In this document: in pieces, positions 35,801 to 43,546 of the stretch
How the letters are laid out: each line of letters starts with the position of its first letter
Position numbering within the stretch: the stretch's first letter is position 1
Assembly: GCF_000817785.2 (NCBI RefSeq)
Contig: NZ_JTCM02000019.1
Location: 1-64,000, forward strand
Source: Hassallia byssoidea VB512170
Lineage (GTDB): Bacteria > Cyanobacteriota > Cyanobacteriia > Cyanobacteriales > Nostocaceae
Length of the DNA: 64,000 nt
Reading direction: 5' to 3'
Notes under the pieces: model-generated
The model's database searches: none
Told to the model about the DNA's origin: nothing
The model's input: only the letters and a program-made list of their open reading frames with translations
Made by a program: the position numbers and the translations under genes

Positions 35801-36732
35801 CCACTTTCACTATCGGTGGCAACCAAAGCGTCAAAACAGGTGTGACACAAACTATCGCAGGTTGGGCAAGCGCAAGCGGCTTTTATGCTGGTGCTGCCAA
35901 CGAAACACAAAGTGTCGCGGGGTACATAGTTAAGGTTGTCAACAACGTCAACGCTGACATCTTTGAAGCTACACCAACAATTAACTCAGCAGGTGACTTA
36001 ACTTACACAGCAAAAAGTGGAATTACGGCTAGCAAAACAGCGACAATTGAAGTCCAAGTTCAGGATAACGGCGGTACTGATAATGGTGGTGTCGATACCT
36101 CAGCCCCGCAAACTTTCACAATTACCGTTAATCCCACAGCTACTAACTCGATGAAGGTAACTTCAGGTGTAAGTACTACAGGAACTGATGGGAGCGATCG
36201 CATCTCAGCATTAGATAGTGACGACATCGTTTATGGTGGATTGGGTAGCGATCGCATTTTCGGCGGTAATGGTAATGATACCCTTTACGGCGATTTAGAA
36301 ACTATACCCACTTATGGTGTTAATTTCACCATGAGTGACACTATTTATGGTGGTTTGGGCAATGATTTAATCTACGGTAACGGTGGTAATGACTACCTTT
36401 ATGGTGAAGACGGAAATGATAGCATCTGGGGTGGAGATGGCAATGATGAAATCTGGGGCGGTACCGGCAATGATATCCTTAATGGCGGTATTGGTAAAGA
36501 TAGTTTTGTCCTTGTTAGAGGTCAGGGCAAAGACACCATTGAGGATTTTAAAATTGGTGAAGATGTGCTTGGTTGTGCAGGTGGTTTGAGATACGATCCT
36601 TTAATATTAGGTCTTCAAGATGTATTTGGCGGTACTTCAATTTTTGATAAAATCACAAATCAACAGGTAGCATTCGTTAAAGGTATTACTAAGTTAGAAC
36701 TCGATAAGCCCAGTAATTTCGGTCAGTTTTAA
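32851..36732 (+). CDS. Large DUF4347/lamin-tail/RTX-repeat exoprotein
   Basis: 1293 residues without an N-terminal signal peptide. Domains in order: DUF4347 (about 20-180, with HIVSHGSEGSLQLG and DILLYGCDVAAGKTG), lamin-tail domain (about 187-350, NDFIELFNRGTTAVDVSTWS), two or more cadherin-like or Ig-like modules (about 370-1120), then RTX nonapeptides (GGLGNDLIYGNGGNDYLYGE type, about 1130-1230) and a conserved C-terminal segment (GKDTIEDFKIGEDVL). The RTX tail and absence of a leader indicate type I secretion and calcium-dependent folding. Such DUF4347 proteins are common large surface or matrix proteins of cyanobacteria. No type I transporter genes are nearby. A MITE-like element sits just upstream. 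Confidence 0.85.
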   Translation: MTLQSNNSLVKSVLQKEREIIFIDPTVEDYESLIAGINPDTKVVILDRMKDGVSQITENLQGGKYKAVHIVSHGSEGSLQLGSKQLNSGNLDIYKSQLQQWANFLTDDADILLYGCDVAAGKTGLGFVQQLSQLTGADVAASDDLTGSAALGGDWDLEVKTGKIESPLAFQASVLESYNGILPSSNIVISQVYGGGGNSGATYKNDFIELFNRGTTAVDVSTWSVQYASDTGTSWTRTNLFGTIAPGSYYLIQLAGGANGAILPTADKVGTTDINTTKGKIALVKSTTALTTSSFTDANPTDPNIVDFVGYGTTANAYENVAAPAPSNITSIVRTGGNSDTDKNSTDFIVGVPNPRNKTAQPTPTLSSSTSALSYNENAGFVGIDNAITVTDSDSANFNGGKLVVDFTSGANTNDILLIVNNYPTFIAGVDIPGLNQIIIAGTQIGTFTGGMNGRPLEVTFNANATPARVQTLISNIFYNNISDNPLAGDRTVRFRLTDDTGLTSTPVTKTISLTAVNDAPIIGVFGASFQLYNGISTTTPDTQGFIYQALPYLPTGSTPTGNQLTTSISDYVGYAAKAELMPILDRNVGYSIKFGTEIVSEDHSGTGADKNGDGKADRAGFSVTVIGNDKKGIELGFWTNEIWAQNDGAAEPTSTDLTQTLFTHGEGTTISGFTTKTFKNYELKIFGNTYSLFRDDYQTAILSGNLRDYTSFATPAYLPSNPYQTSNFLFFGDGTPTSSANFKLGVISVNTGSSSNLSVNEDTDLVVQGVSINDVDSGSVTATLKVNSGKLTVSTGISGGVTSVNNNGTGEVILSGTLSQINNTLAASNGLTYKGNQDFFGNDTLSVSATDGITPGSPKTVSIIVNPVNDAPVVQASKSITLNEDASNTPLNITAPTDVDGDTLTITITGLPDAIKGKVYLADGVTQVNNNQSLNAAQLPGLVFRPVADANGSAGTFSYSVSDGKVNSSQTITLNINSVNDRPTFTIGGNQSVKTGVTQTIAGWASASGFYAGAANETQSVAGYIVKVVNNVNADIFEATPTINSAGDLTYTAKSGITASKTATIEVQVQDNGGTDNGGVDTSAPQTFTITVNPTATNSMKVTSGVSTTGTDGSDRISALDSDDIVYGGLGSDRIFGGNGNDTLYGDLETIPTYGVNFTMSDTIYGGLGNDLIYGNGGNDYLYGEDGNDSIWGGDGNDEIWGGTGNDILNGGIGKDSFVLVRGQGKDTIEDFKIGEDVLGCAGGLRYDPLILGLQDVFGGTSIFDKITNQQVAFVKGITKLELDKPSNFGQF

Positions 36733-36742
36733 AGGTTGTTTG

Positions 36743-36771
36743 GGCGTTTCCAGGTTGATCTTGGAAACGCC
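36743..36771 (+). terminator. Hairpin after the RTX gene
   Basis: GGCGTTTCCA and TGGAAACGCC (10 bp, 9-nt loop) 11 bp after the stop, followed by TAATTT. A strong stem with a weak T-run; likely transcript end or 3' protection. Confidence 0.55.
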
Positions 36772-36843
36772 TAATTTAGCAAAAGTTGAGCAAAACCAGC
36801 TTTACTTGGTGATATACAATATTGATCGGGAGGTGATTGAACG

Positions 36844-37176
36844 ATGGCTACCGTCGATGAGTACCGACGACATATCCAACACCTATTAACTGAACAGGCA
36901 AAGTTAGTCTGGGATAAACGCATCCAGGCTGAAACTATTTTCGATACCGAACGCGATCGCTATCAACTAGTCTACGTTGGCTGGCGTGAGTCTAAGCGAT
37001 TGTATGGTACTGTTCTGCATCTTGACATCATTGATGGCAAAATTTGGATTCAGCAGGATGGTACTGAAGTTGGTATTGCGAACCAATTGGTGGAACTCGA
37101 TGTCCCCAAGCAAGACATTGTTTTGGGGTTTGACCCTCCAAAGATGCGTCATTACACTGAATTTGCTGTGGGGTAG
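36844..37176 (+). CDS. xisI: XisI-like fdxN element excision controlling factor
   Basis: 110 residues matching the XisI family: VDEYRRHIQHLLTEQAKLVW, ERDRYQLVYVGWRESKRLYG, KIWIQQDGTEVGIANQLVEL and the end PPKMRHYTEFAVG. In Anabaena XisI and XisH are needed with the XisF recombinase for developmental excision of the fdxN element. Here no xisH or recombinase accompanies it. Orphan or multicopy xisI genes are frequent in cyanobacteria and may belong to an addiction-like or unrelated system. GGGAGGTGATTGAACG upstream is a good ribosome-binding site. Confidence 0.88.
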   Translation: MATVDEYRRHIQHLLTEQAKLVWDKRIQAETIFDTERDRYQLVYVGWRESKRLYGTVLHLDIIDGKIWIQQDGTEVGIANQLVELDVPKQDIVLGFDPPKMRHYTEFAVG

Positions 37177-37227
37177 TGCCGCTTTTTTATTGTTAGCAAG
37201 CTTTGCGTGGTAACATACTTTGAGAGG

Positions 37228-37310
37228 CTGTGCCTTGTTTCATTCTACAGGCAGAGCCTGCACAGAAGGCATTCCCATGTAGAGCATGGAAACGAGAAAA
37301 CGAGAAAAAG
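37228..37310. repeat. TTCCCATG...CATGGAAACGAG repeat
   Basis: A hairpin-bearing dispersed sequence: CAGGCAGAGCCTG followed by TTCCCATGTAGAGCATGGAAA and ACGAGAAAACGAGAAA. It resembles the TTCCCAGG...CCTGGGAACGAGAAAATGAGA copy near 16408-16445. Confidence 0.5.
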
Positions 37311-37331
37311 AGCGCTCTTTGCGCTCACTAC

Positions 37332-40300
37332 TTATTTATCTTTGTCTTTATTTGGCAATACACTTTGATTTACACTGGGAATTACAGCGCGAAAATCTTG
37401 ATTTTCTAACTGCTGAACATTGAGTTCTTGAAAACCGAGGGAAGAATTATCTAATTTCAATATCATACCACCCACAGGTTTATCGTTAATCAATAAATCG
37501 TAAGTGCCTTGTTGCAGTCTTTCTAAATAATAAACTCCGGCAGTGTTGGTGACAGAAAATAACCGCACTTTAGAATCTTTAGAAACTGCTTCTACCCTCG
37601 CACCATTAATTGGTTTACCTTGAGCATCGGTAATTACTCCAGAAAAGGCGTAAGCACGAGTTAATGGTAACATTACTGGTGTGTAAGAACCTGCGATAAC
37701 ATCGACAGCATAAGCGTCAGTTGTAGCTTGCCAATCTTCCGGGAAACCTGCGGGATCTAAATCTAAACGATAAGTTCCTGGATTTAAGCGTACCAGAATG
37801 CGATCGCTTTGAATATCCGGTTGCAATGATTTGATAACTCTATTGTTCACCAACAGCAGTGTATCCGGATTTTCTGTATATAATTTCTCACCCGGATCGC
37901 GTTTGCCGTTATTATTATTATCAAAGAACGGCTGAATCAATAAACCGCCTTGGGTACGGAAATAATCAGAACGTCTATCCCCTGGTGTAATACCGCTTTG
38001 CAAACCGGCGCTAGAAACTAAGTCTATATTAAAGCTGGCTTGGTCGGAAGTCACAGATACGCCTTGATAACGCGCCCGCAACAAAATACCTGGTAAAATT
38101 GTAGTTGATAATGAACCAACAAGTCCGCTACCCTGAGAACCAATCCCATAGCCTAACTGCGCTTCCCAACGATAATTACCATCGCTAGCGCGTTGTGTAG
38201 AACGATATCGCCAACCTAAAGTAAGTAAGTTATTACTCAAATTTTGACTGCGGGTTTCATAACTTACTACCAGCGAGTTTCCTAAATTCAAAAAGCTGCT
38301 GTTTCTAGAAAAGTTATAGGTGAATTCCGATAAAGTGCCGATTTCGTTACCGCGTTGATTTAATTCTAATCTGCCGAGACGTTGCAGCCAAGTCCAACGC
38401 AAGCGGTTTTCGGTATCTAGGCTAATACGGGCAAAGGTAAAAGCGTTTCTACCGCTAAAGTTTAATTGTACACCACCGCCTGTGGCATCGCGGCTATCGG
38501 TAGTCGCAAATAAACTTAAGCCAGGAAACACGCGCCAATCTATGTTAAAACGATTAGAAAAGCGATCGCTTGTAAATGATGCACTCAAACTCCGAGTCGG
38601 ATTAAACCGGATATCTGCGTTCACATCCCATTTACTACCGCTAAGTGCAGAAATTGCAACTTCTAAAGGCAAATTTGCCGGACGATAAAATATTTCTGCT
38701 AAACCTCTGGCGGAATCGTCGTATACTCCACCTACACCGACTGTGAGATTTTCTGATAAACCCCATCTTTGAGCGATTCCACCGCGAAAATCTGAGAAGT
38801 TGCCCAATAGACTATTATTTAATTCGCGTCGCAAACCACCAGAAAAAACTAAGGCTGAAGAACCTGCGGGTAATTGTCCTGGTACAATTGAGTAGGTAGC
38901 TTCGCGAATTTCTGGTTGAGCGGTGAGTCGTCCTTCTGGGTAAAGTAAGACGCGGTAACTGCTGCCATAGTATTGATTTTCGCTTCTGACGTTTTCAAAG
39001 CGGTAAATTCCGGAAGAATCTACCAAAACTTCGCCAATTACGCGATCGCCAAATGCTTCTGCTAACCTAACTAATGTACCCGGTTGAGCCGTACCTGTAA
39101 TTGTCCTGCCAATTTGCGAAGCTTGCAACCGCAAACGCGGATCGACAAAACCACCACCAAACAGTTGCGGTGGGGTAAATCCTTGTCGTTGAATATATGT
39201 AAAACCCCAATAATCGCTTGCACCCTGACTGCGCCAAAAAGTCGGCTGGGAACCGAAGATATAATCAGATCGATCATTTGGTCGATAAAATTGTGCTTCT
39301 GCTAATCTCCAACTTGATGCATCTTGGAAATTTGGCTGATCTGTACGCACAAACCAACTACCACCAAACAGACTACCAACCGCGAGAAAATCACCTCTGT
39401 AACTGGCTGATGTGCCTTCGGAACCGCTGGCGTTAACTTTTTGTTCAATTGCGCCAAAACTGAAATTACCAGGGGCAATTCGTGGTATACCTTCTAATAT
39501 AATTGGGGATTCTGCTTGCCCAATTCTCGAACTTGATTGATTTAGCCAAGGTACATCAAGCTCAATTGCGTAGTCGTTGATGTTGAATTGTGCTTTAATG
39601 CCAAAGAGAGTATTTAAGTCTTGAATCGAAAATACTAAGCCTAACTCTGGATCGTTGCGAAGCTTTTTTGGATCGATGCGAGTGACAAGACCAGGCGATC
39701 GCACTTCTAATTGACCATCTGGTAAATTTTTTAAGTCTAATTTCAACGCTTGAATTATATCATCAAACGGTAACAGCCAATTTTCAAAATTAATTGCTTG
39801 CGTTCCGTCTTCTTGTCCCCGGATAATCACGCTGGGGTTGACATTGCGTTTGCCCACATTCAATCCAACCGGAAATGTACTGAATTGCTTTGTCTTTTTT
39901 TCCAATTCAGATTTAACTTCCGGTGTCGGTGTTTCTGGAAGACCTAACCCCCCAGCACCCGAACCTATGAGGGAAGGGGGAGAGTCTAAACCTCTCTCCT
40001 CATCTGGAAGACCTAACCCCCTAACCTTCTTCCCTATGAGGGAAGGGGGAGAATCTAAACCTCTCTCCTTATCTGGAAGACCTAACCCCCCAGCCTCCTT
40101 CCCTACAAGGGAAGGGGGAGGATTAAAGCCTCTCTCCTTGTAGGAGAGAGGTTTGGAGAGAGGTTTTCTAGATTTAACCGCTTCCCGATATTGAATCAGC
40201 CTTTCCCGCAGATCCGCACGACTAGCTTCATTAATCGGCAAACTTTTTAACCTTTCTGCCAAAGAGAGTGAATCGTAGTTCGTCCGATCTGAAATTGCAT

Positions 40301-40508
40301 TCGTAGGTATCACCTCACCCCCCCGTTGGCTTGCGTCAACACTCCCCTCTCCTTTATAAGGAGAGGGGTTAGGGGGTGAGGTATTATCTATATTTTCGTC
40401 TGCAACAGTTTCTTCTGAGAAGTCAGGGGTAGGGTTCTTAGCCTTAGCTGGAGTAGCGCAAAAAAGGCAAACCGCAAACGCAGAAAGGTAAAACAGGGGA
40501 TTTTTCAC
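37332..40508 (-). CDS. Usher-like outer-membrane barrel protein
   Basis: 1058 residues with signal peptide (ATPAKA|KNP). A low-complexity N-terminal region is followed by a small domain (about 240-320, FDDIIQALKLDLKNLPDGQL to FNINDYAIELDVPW) and a long region of alternating strands (about 350-880) rich in R/Y/F repeats (FGSQPTFWRSQGASDYWGFT, AEIFYRPANLPLEVAISAL). C-terminal modules are SdrD-like (FFDNNNNGKRDPGEKLY) and carboxypeptidase-regulatory-like (ITDAQGKPINGARVEAVSKD), matching the two C-terminal domains of fimbrial ushers. It starts eight bases after the chaperone gene's stop, the usual chaperone-usher order. Three 23-residue repeats (124-192) and a SPPNPSPYKGEGS piece are translated intergenic repeats. 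Divergent, so 'usher' rests on context and layout. Confidence 0.68.
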   Translation of the reverse strand: MKNPLFYLSAFAVCLFCATPAKAKNPTPDFSEETVADENIDNTSPPNPSPYKGEGSVDASQRGGEVIPTNAISDRTNYDSLSLAERLKSLPINEASRADLRERLIQYREAVKSRKPLSKPLSYKERGFNPPPSLVGKEAGGLGLPDKERGLDSPPSLIGKKVRGLGLPDEERGLDSPPSLIGSGAGGLGLPETPTPEVKSELEKKTKQFSTFPVGLNVGKRNVNPSVIIRGQEDGTQAINFENWLLPFDDIIQALKLDLKNLPDGQLEVRSPGLVTRIDPKKLRNDPELGLVFSIQDLNTLFGIKAQFNINDYAIELDVPWLNQSSSRIGQAESPIILEGIPRIAPGNFSFGAIEQKVNASGSEGTSASYRGDFLAVGSLFGGSWFVRTDQPNFQDASSWRLAEAQFYRPNDRSDYIFGSQPTFWRSQGASDYWGFTYIQRQGFTPPQLFGGGFVDPRLRLQASQIGRTITGTAQPGTLVRLAEAFGDRVIGEVLVDSSGIYRFENVRSENQYYGSSYRVLLYPEGRLTAQPEIREATYSIVPGQLPAGSSALVFSGGLRRELNNSLLGNFSDFRGGIAQRWGLSENLTVGVGGVYDDSARGLAEIFYRPANLPLEVAISALSGSKWDVNADIRFNPTRSLSASFTSDRFSNRFNIDWRVFPGLSLFATTDSRDATGGGVQLNFSGRNAFTFARISLDTENRLRWTWLQRLGRLELNQRGNEIGTLSEFTYNFSRNSSFLNLGNSLVVSYETRSQNLSNNLLTLGWRYRSTQRASDGNYRWEAQLGYGIGSQGSGLVGSLSTTILPGILLRARYQGVSVTSDQASFNIDLVSSAGLQSGITPGDRRSDYFRTQGGLLIQPFFDNNNNGKRDPGEKLYTENPDTLLLVNNRVIKSLQPDIQSDRILVRLNPGTYRLDLDPAGFPEDWQATTDAYAVDVIAGSYTPVMLPLTRAYAFSGVITDAQGKPINGARVEAVSKDSKVRLFSVTNTAGVYYLERLQQGTYDLLINDKPVGGMILKLDNSSLGFQELNVQQLENQDFRAVIPSVNQSVLPNKDKDK
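39933..40139. repeat. Three in-frame 69-bp repeats in the usher-like gene
   Basis: The coding strand holds three near-identical units, each 23 codons (KERGLDSPPSLIGKKVRGLG plus LPD type). The DNA (GAGAGAGGTTTAGA...GGTTAGG) is the family of CCTCTCTCC/GGAGAGAG hairpin repeats normally found between cyanobacterial genes, as at 41915-41960. A related piece lies near 40320-40375 in the same gene. Confidence 0.85.
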
Positions 40509-40516
40509 GCTGACTT

Positions 40517-41392
40517 TTACCTTCTATTTCTGATTGGCAATGTAGTAGAATTTCCTCCAGGAACAGTTAAATCCAGCTTGAATGGTAGTTTACTTTTGTC
40601 GTTATCTTCACCCCAAAGTAACTCACCACTTAGTTGATATGTGCCAGGAGAAAGAGCTAATTCATCTTTTTTAGATTGATTTAAAATTAAATTGCGATCG
40701 CCATCAGGCACAATACCGGTATCTGGTGATTCTCCAGATTTAACAATTGTTCCACCTTGCTTGAGAGTCCATTTAATAGATGTGTAAGCAGATGCTTTAC
40801 CACTGTTGCGGACTAATAGTTGTATCTTCTTAGCTTCTGCATTCCATCTGACGCTATCCACCATCAAATTAGGACGCACATCACCTTTGCGGACAAAGAA
40901 AGCGCTACCAACACGAGTAATAATATTCGTTGTAATTCCATTTCCATTCTTGACAGTATTCGGCTTCAAAGGTTCAGTGAAAATCATTGAGCGATATTCG
41001 CCACTTGGTAGACTGGGAGCCAAACGAGCATTCAAGCGTACTCTTCTAGTTGTTCCCGGTGGGACAACAAGTTCACGCGGCGAAAATTGCAAATATGGTC
41101 TTAAATCAGAAGGGCTAGATGGTAAACTTTCAAAACCCTTATCTCGATTGTATGTAAAAGATTCAGCGTAGACGCGAGCGCGAAAGGTTTCGTTACTAGT
41201 ATTTGTGATATTAATAACGCCTTGAGCTTGACCGCGATTAGTTTTAACTTCAATTTTTAATGGTGAGAGACTCACCTGTGCTTGACTTGCTCCTGCCCAA
41301 AGTAAAGTTGCAGATAATGCCCAGGAACTTAAACGCAAAGCAGTACGAACAGGTGCGGAAATAACTTTCGTATTTAAAGTTGAAAAGAACAT
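40517..41392 (-). CDS. PapD-like periplasmic pilus chaperone
   Basis: 291 residues with signal peptide (AGASQAQ|VSL). The mature N-terminal Ig domain has the chaperone pattern LSPLKIEVKTNRGQAQGVIN, ITNTSNETFRARVY and YLQFSPRELVVPPGTTRRVR; the second domain continues with LMVDSVRWNAEAKKIQLLVR. Such chaperones hold fibre subunits in the periplasm by donating a strand and deliver them to an outer-membrane usher. It lies directly upstream of the usher-like gene and 0.8 kb downstream of the pilin-like gene. Unusual features are its length and the divergence from enterobacterial PapD. Confidence 0.8.
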   Translation of the reverse strand: MFFSTLNTKVISAPVRTALRLSSWALSATLLWAGASQAQVSLSPLKIEVKTNRGQAQGVINITNTSNETFRARVYAESFTYNRDKGFESLPSSPSDLRPYLQFSPRELVVPPGTTRRVRLNARLAPSLPSGEYRSMIFTEPLKPNTVKNGNGITTNIITRVGSAFFVRKGDVRPNLMVDSVRWNAEAKKIQLLVRNSGKASAYTSIKWTLKQGGTIVKSGESPDTGIVPDGDRNLILNQSKKDELALSPGTYQLSGELLWGEDNDKSKLPFKLDLTVPGGNSTTLPIRNRR

Positions 41393-41447
41393 TTTAATTT
41401 TATTCTCCTAGCAGTTAAAGCTTATAAAAGCCTGCTTTTAGTCTTTC

Positions 41448-41480
41448 AGAACCCCGACTTCTCTAATAAGTCGGGGTTCT
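41448..41480. terminator. Strong hairpin AGAACCCCGACTT/AAGTCGGGGTTCT
   Basis: A perfect 13-bp stem with 7-nt loop, 55 bp upstream of the chaperone start. On the minus strand it would precede the chaperone gene, so it could terminate or attenuate read-through from the pilin gene. It may simply be a dispersed repeat. Confidence 0.4.
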
Positions 41481-41501
41481 TGTTGTTCAAAGTTGATTGT
41501 G

Positions 41502-41610
41502 ACTATAGCGATTTTCACTTGGATGCAATACACAACCATTGCGTAGGGACAATTCATGAATTGTCCCTACGATCGGTTGGGTATTTGACGCAAGTGAGAA
41601 CCGCTATAAT
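41502..41610. mobile_element. MITE-like element with imperfect ~36-bp terminal repeats
   Basis: The left end (ACTATAGCGATTTTCACTTG) and the reverse complement of the right end (ATTATAGCGGTTCTCACTTG) match at most positions, extending to about 38 bp with gaps in identity. A perfect 30-bp palindrome (41542-41571, CGTAGGGACAATTCA and its complement) sits in the centre. 109 bp in all, no coding capacity. Confidence 0.55.
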
Positions 41611-42203
41611 AGCAGGCTTATTACATCTGACGTAAATTTGTATGACTTTGGTAGATACTGACTTATGAAAAATTGGCAATTAATAATCGAATAGTGATGA
41701 ATTAAGAGTTAGGAATATTAACTCTTAATTTATAACTTCTCAATTACTAATTACTCGTTAACAGTGATTCTGTTTTAGCAGTATTTTTAGCCAGTGATAA
41801 CCGTAGAATCTACAGTATTTACCTGAGATGATATTAAGCCTAGTTAAATACTCGCTATTTCCACCGAACCCTACCCCGCGTTGAACTTATTGGCTAAATT
41901 ACCCGCAATATAAACACCTCACCCCTAACCCCTCTCCTTACGCTCGTAGAGGGTAAATAAAGCACAGCTTTATTGGGATGAGGTTTTATGGTTATAATGG
42001 TTAATTTACTCGACGTGATATGATTCTTGCGAAGTGCATTTTGCGCTTTAAAAATGAAAAGGACGGGTAAGACACCCATCCTACAAAAATATAAATTTCA
42101 AACGGCAAATATACAAGCTTATGAAAAATTTCCCTCCTCGCAAGCGGGAAGGGGTACTTTCATACTAACTCTTGGGTAGGGTTCAACCCAACTGTACTAA
42201 TAA

Positions 42204-42683
42204 TTAGGGGGTGCTGGTGACAGTAACTGTGTAAGTGTAGGAGCCAGGAATAAATTTAGTACCACTGGCTAAAGTTGCTGTCATGTCTACAGAGGCTTCT
42301 TCTTTGATGTATTTAGTTAATGTATGGTCATTACCCACAGTGGCAGTACCATCTGTTGTTTTAAGTGCTGCTGTCAGAGTAGCACCAGTGGTAGGATTAG
42401 TACTACCTTCCGCGATAGTAACACCAAGTTTCGCATCCTTAGAGCACTCAAGGTTAATCTTGCCTGGTGCTGCTGTACCTATAGTGTAAGTAGTTCCATC
42501 AGTACCTAAACCCTCGTTAATGGTATTGACACCCAACGTTCCATCAGTAGTAGTACCCAAGGTGCAAAAACTACCAACAGTAACAGGGAAGTTTAGAGAT
42601 GCCGTTCCAGCCTTCGCACTAGAAGCGAAACCAACGACACCAGCCAACATCAAAGCACAAGCGAATAAAGAACGACGTAACAT
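42204..42683 (-). CDS. Two-cysteine major-pilin-like secreted protein
   Basis: 159 residues with signal peptide (ASSAKA|GTA). The mature chain starts ASLNFPVTVGSFCTLGTTTD, has its second Cys in KINLECSKDAKLGVT, and ends FIPGSYTYTVTVTSTP. A disulfide between first and second strands and a C-terminal hydrophobic strand are hallmarks of chaperone-usher subunits, and the layout recalls spore-coat-U/Csu-type pilins. A strong GAGGAC ribosome site lies about 10 bp before the ATG, suggesting high expression. It is first in the pilin-chaperone-usher series. Homologues in the window are at 31589 and 31010. Confidence 0.7.
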   Translation of the reverse strand: MLRRSLFACALMLAGVVGFASSAKAGTASLNFPVTVGSFCTLGTTTDGTLGVNTINEGLGTDGTTYTIGTAAPGKINLECSKDAKLGVTIAEGSTNPTTGATLTAALKTTDGTATVGNDHTLTKYIKEEASVDMTATLASGTKFIPGSYTYTVTVTSTP

Positions 42684-43546
42684 AGTAAAGTCCTCACGAA
42701 TTTAAATTACTTTTGAAAAGCGCTCAATCGAGAAACAACTTAGATTGCGATCGCGACTTTCAAATTGAGAGCAAAATTGAAAATTGCTGTGCAAAATGCC
42801 ACAGCAGATTCTACGCGCAACCTAAGATAATCAAGTGGTAATGACATTCCCCTAATTACTTTTGAAGTTGGTTAAATCCAAAGTTGAAAAAACCAACCTT
42901 TGCTGCGCTACTTGGATGATTTGAATAAGCAAATATCTAGTTAGTCAGCTTTGAGTGAAATTTCTCTGAACCTGGTACTAAGATAACTAGCAAAAGATAC
43001 AAAGCAAACAGTGTTAATACGCAAAATCAACCCAGTCAATTAAACTGCGTCAAAATACCGATTTTCAGCGTATTTATGTAAAGTTATCTTCAAATCAGCT
43101 TGAAGCGCTGGAAATTACGTTTTCATTTCCATCACTCTTTTATATTAATATACAGATAAATCATCCTCCCTAGGACAGATTTTGTCGTTACACGCTTTCA
43201 ACCCCCTGGTGGAATTAACACCAGATGAAAACTAATGCACAGGTCTTGGCATTAGATTAGCGGAATAAAGATGACTTCTCAAAAAAATAGCGATCGCCAA
43301 CAGTCGAATATTCATTTAATGAAAGTTGAGCAAAATAGCAACACCGGGCAGGTTGAATTTCTACCTTTGGGTAGTGGTGAAGAATCTCATCGAGAAGAAG
43401 TGAGGCTTTATGCACCCAAGAAGTAACTTTTTTGCGTATCACCGCATGATTTTTATACCCTTTTTATGTGATGTGTGCTAGGTTGAGAACTTGTAAAGAT
43501 TTGTATCATTGAACGCTCTGTGTTAAATCATTTGGAGTTCTAACAG
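42684..43546. other. 863-bp spacer, mostly non-coding
   Basis: AT-rich with likely promoter sequence for the pilin-like gene near its left end; no confident -35/-10 pair. One 51-codon plus-strand frame (43271-43426) is listed separately. Nothing else recognised. Confidence 0.5.
43271..43426 (+). CDS. Possible 51-residue small protein
   Basis: The frame starts MTSQKNSDRQQSNIHLMKVE, continues EQNSNTGQVEFLPLGSGEE, and ends EEVRLYAPKK. Composition is hydrophilic and protein-like, and GGAATAAAG precedes the ATG. No family recognised. The opposite strand is also open over this stretch, so coding is uncertain. Confidence 0.3.
   Translation: MTSQKNSDRQQSNIHLMKVEQNSNTGQVEFLPLGSGEESHREEVRLYAPKK

Larger units (their letters stand above)
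41393..42203. other. 811-bp repeat-rich gap between pilin-like and chaperone genes
   Basis: No gene seen. It contains a 13-bp-stem hairpin (41448-41480), a MITE-like element (41502-41610), AT-rich DNA, a CCTCACCCCTAACCCCTCTCC repeat (about 41915-41960) and an AAGACACCCATCCTACAAAA-type repeat near 42067-42090. Accumulated insertions have probably pushed the pilin gene away from its partners. Confidence 0.6.

Noticed and set aside
41894-42079. A 61-codon minus-strand frame in the pilin-chaperone gap
   Set aside because: It is a translation of two dispersed repeats, with no family and no ribosome site.
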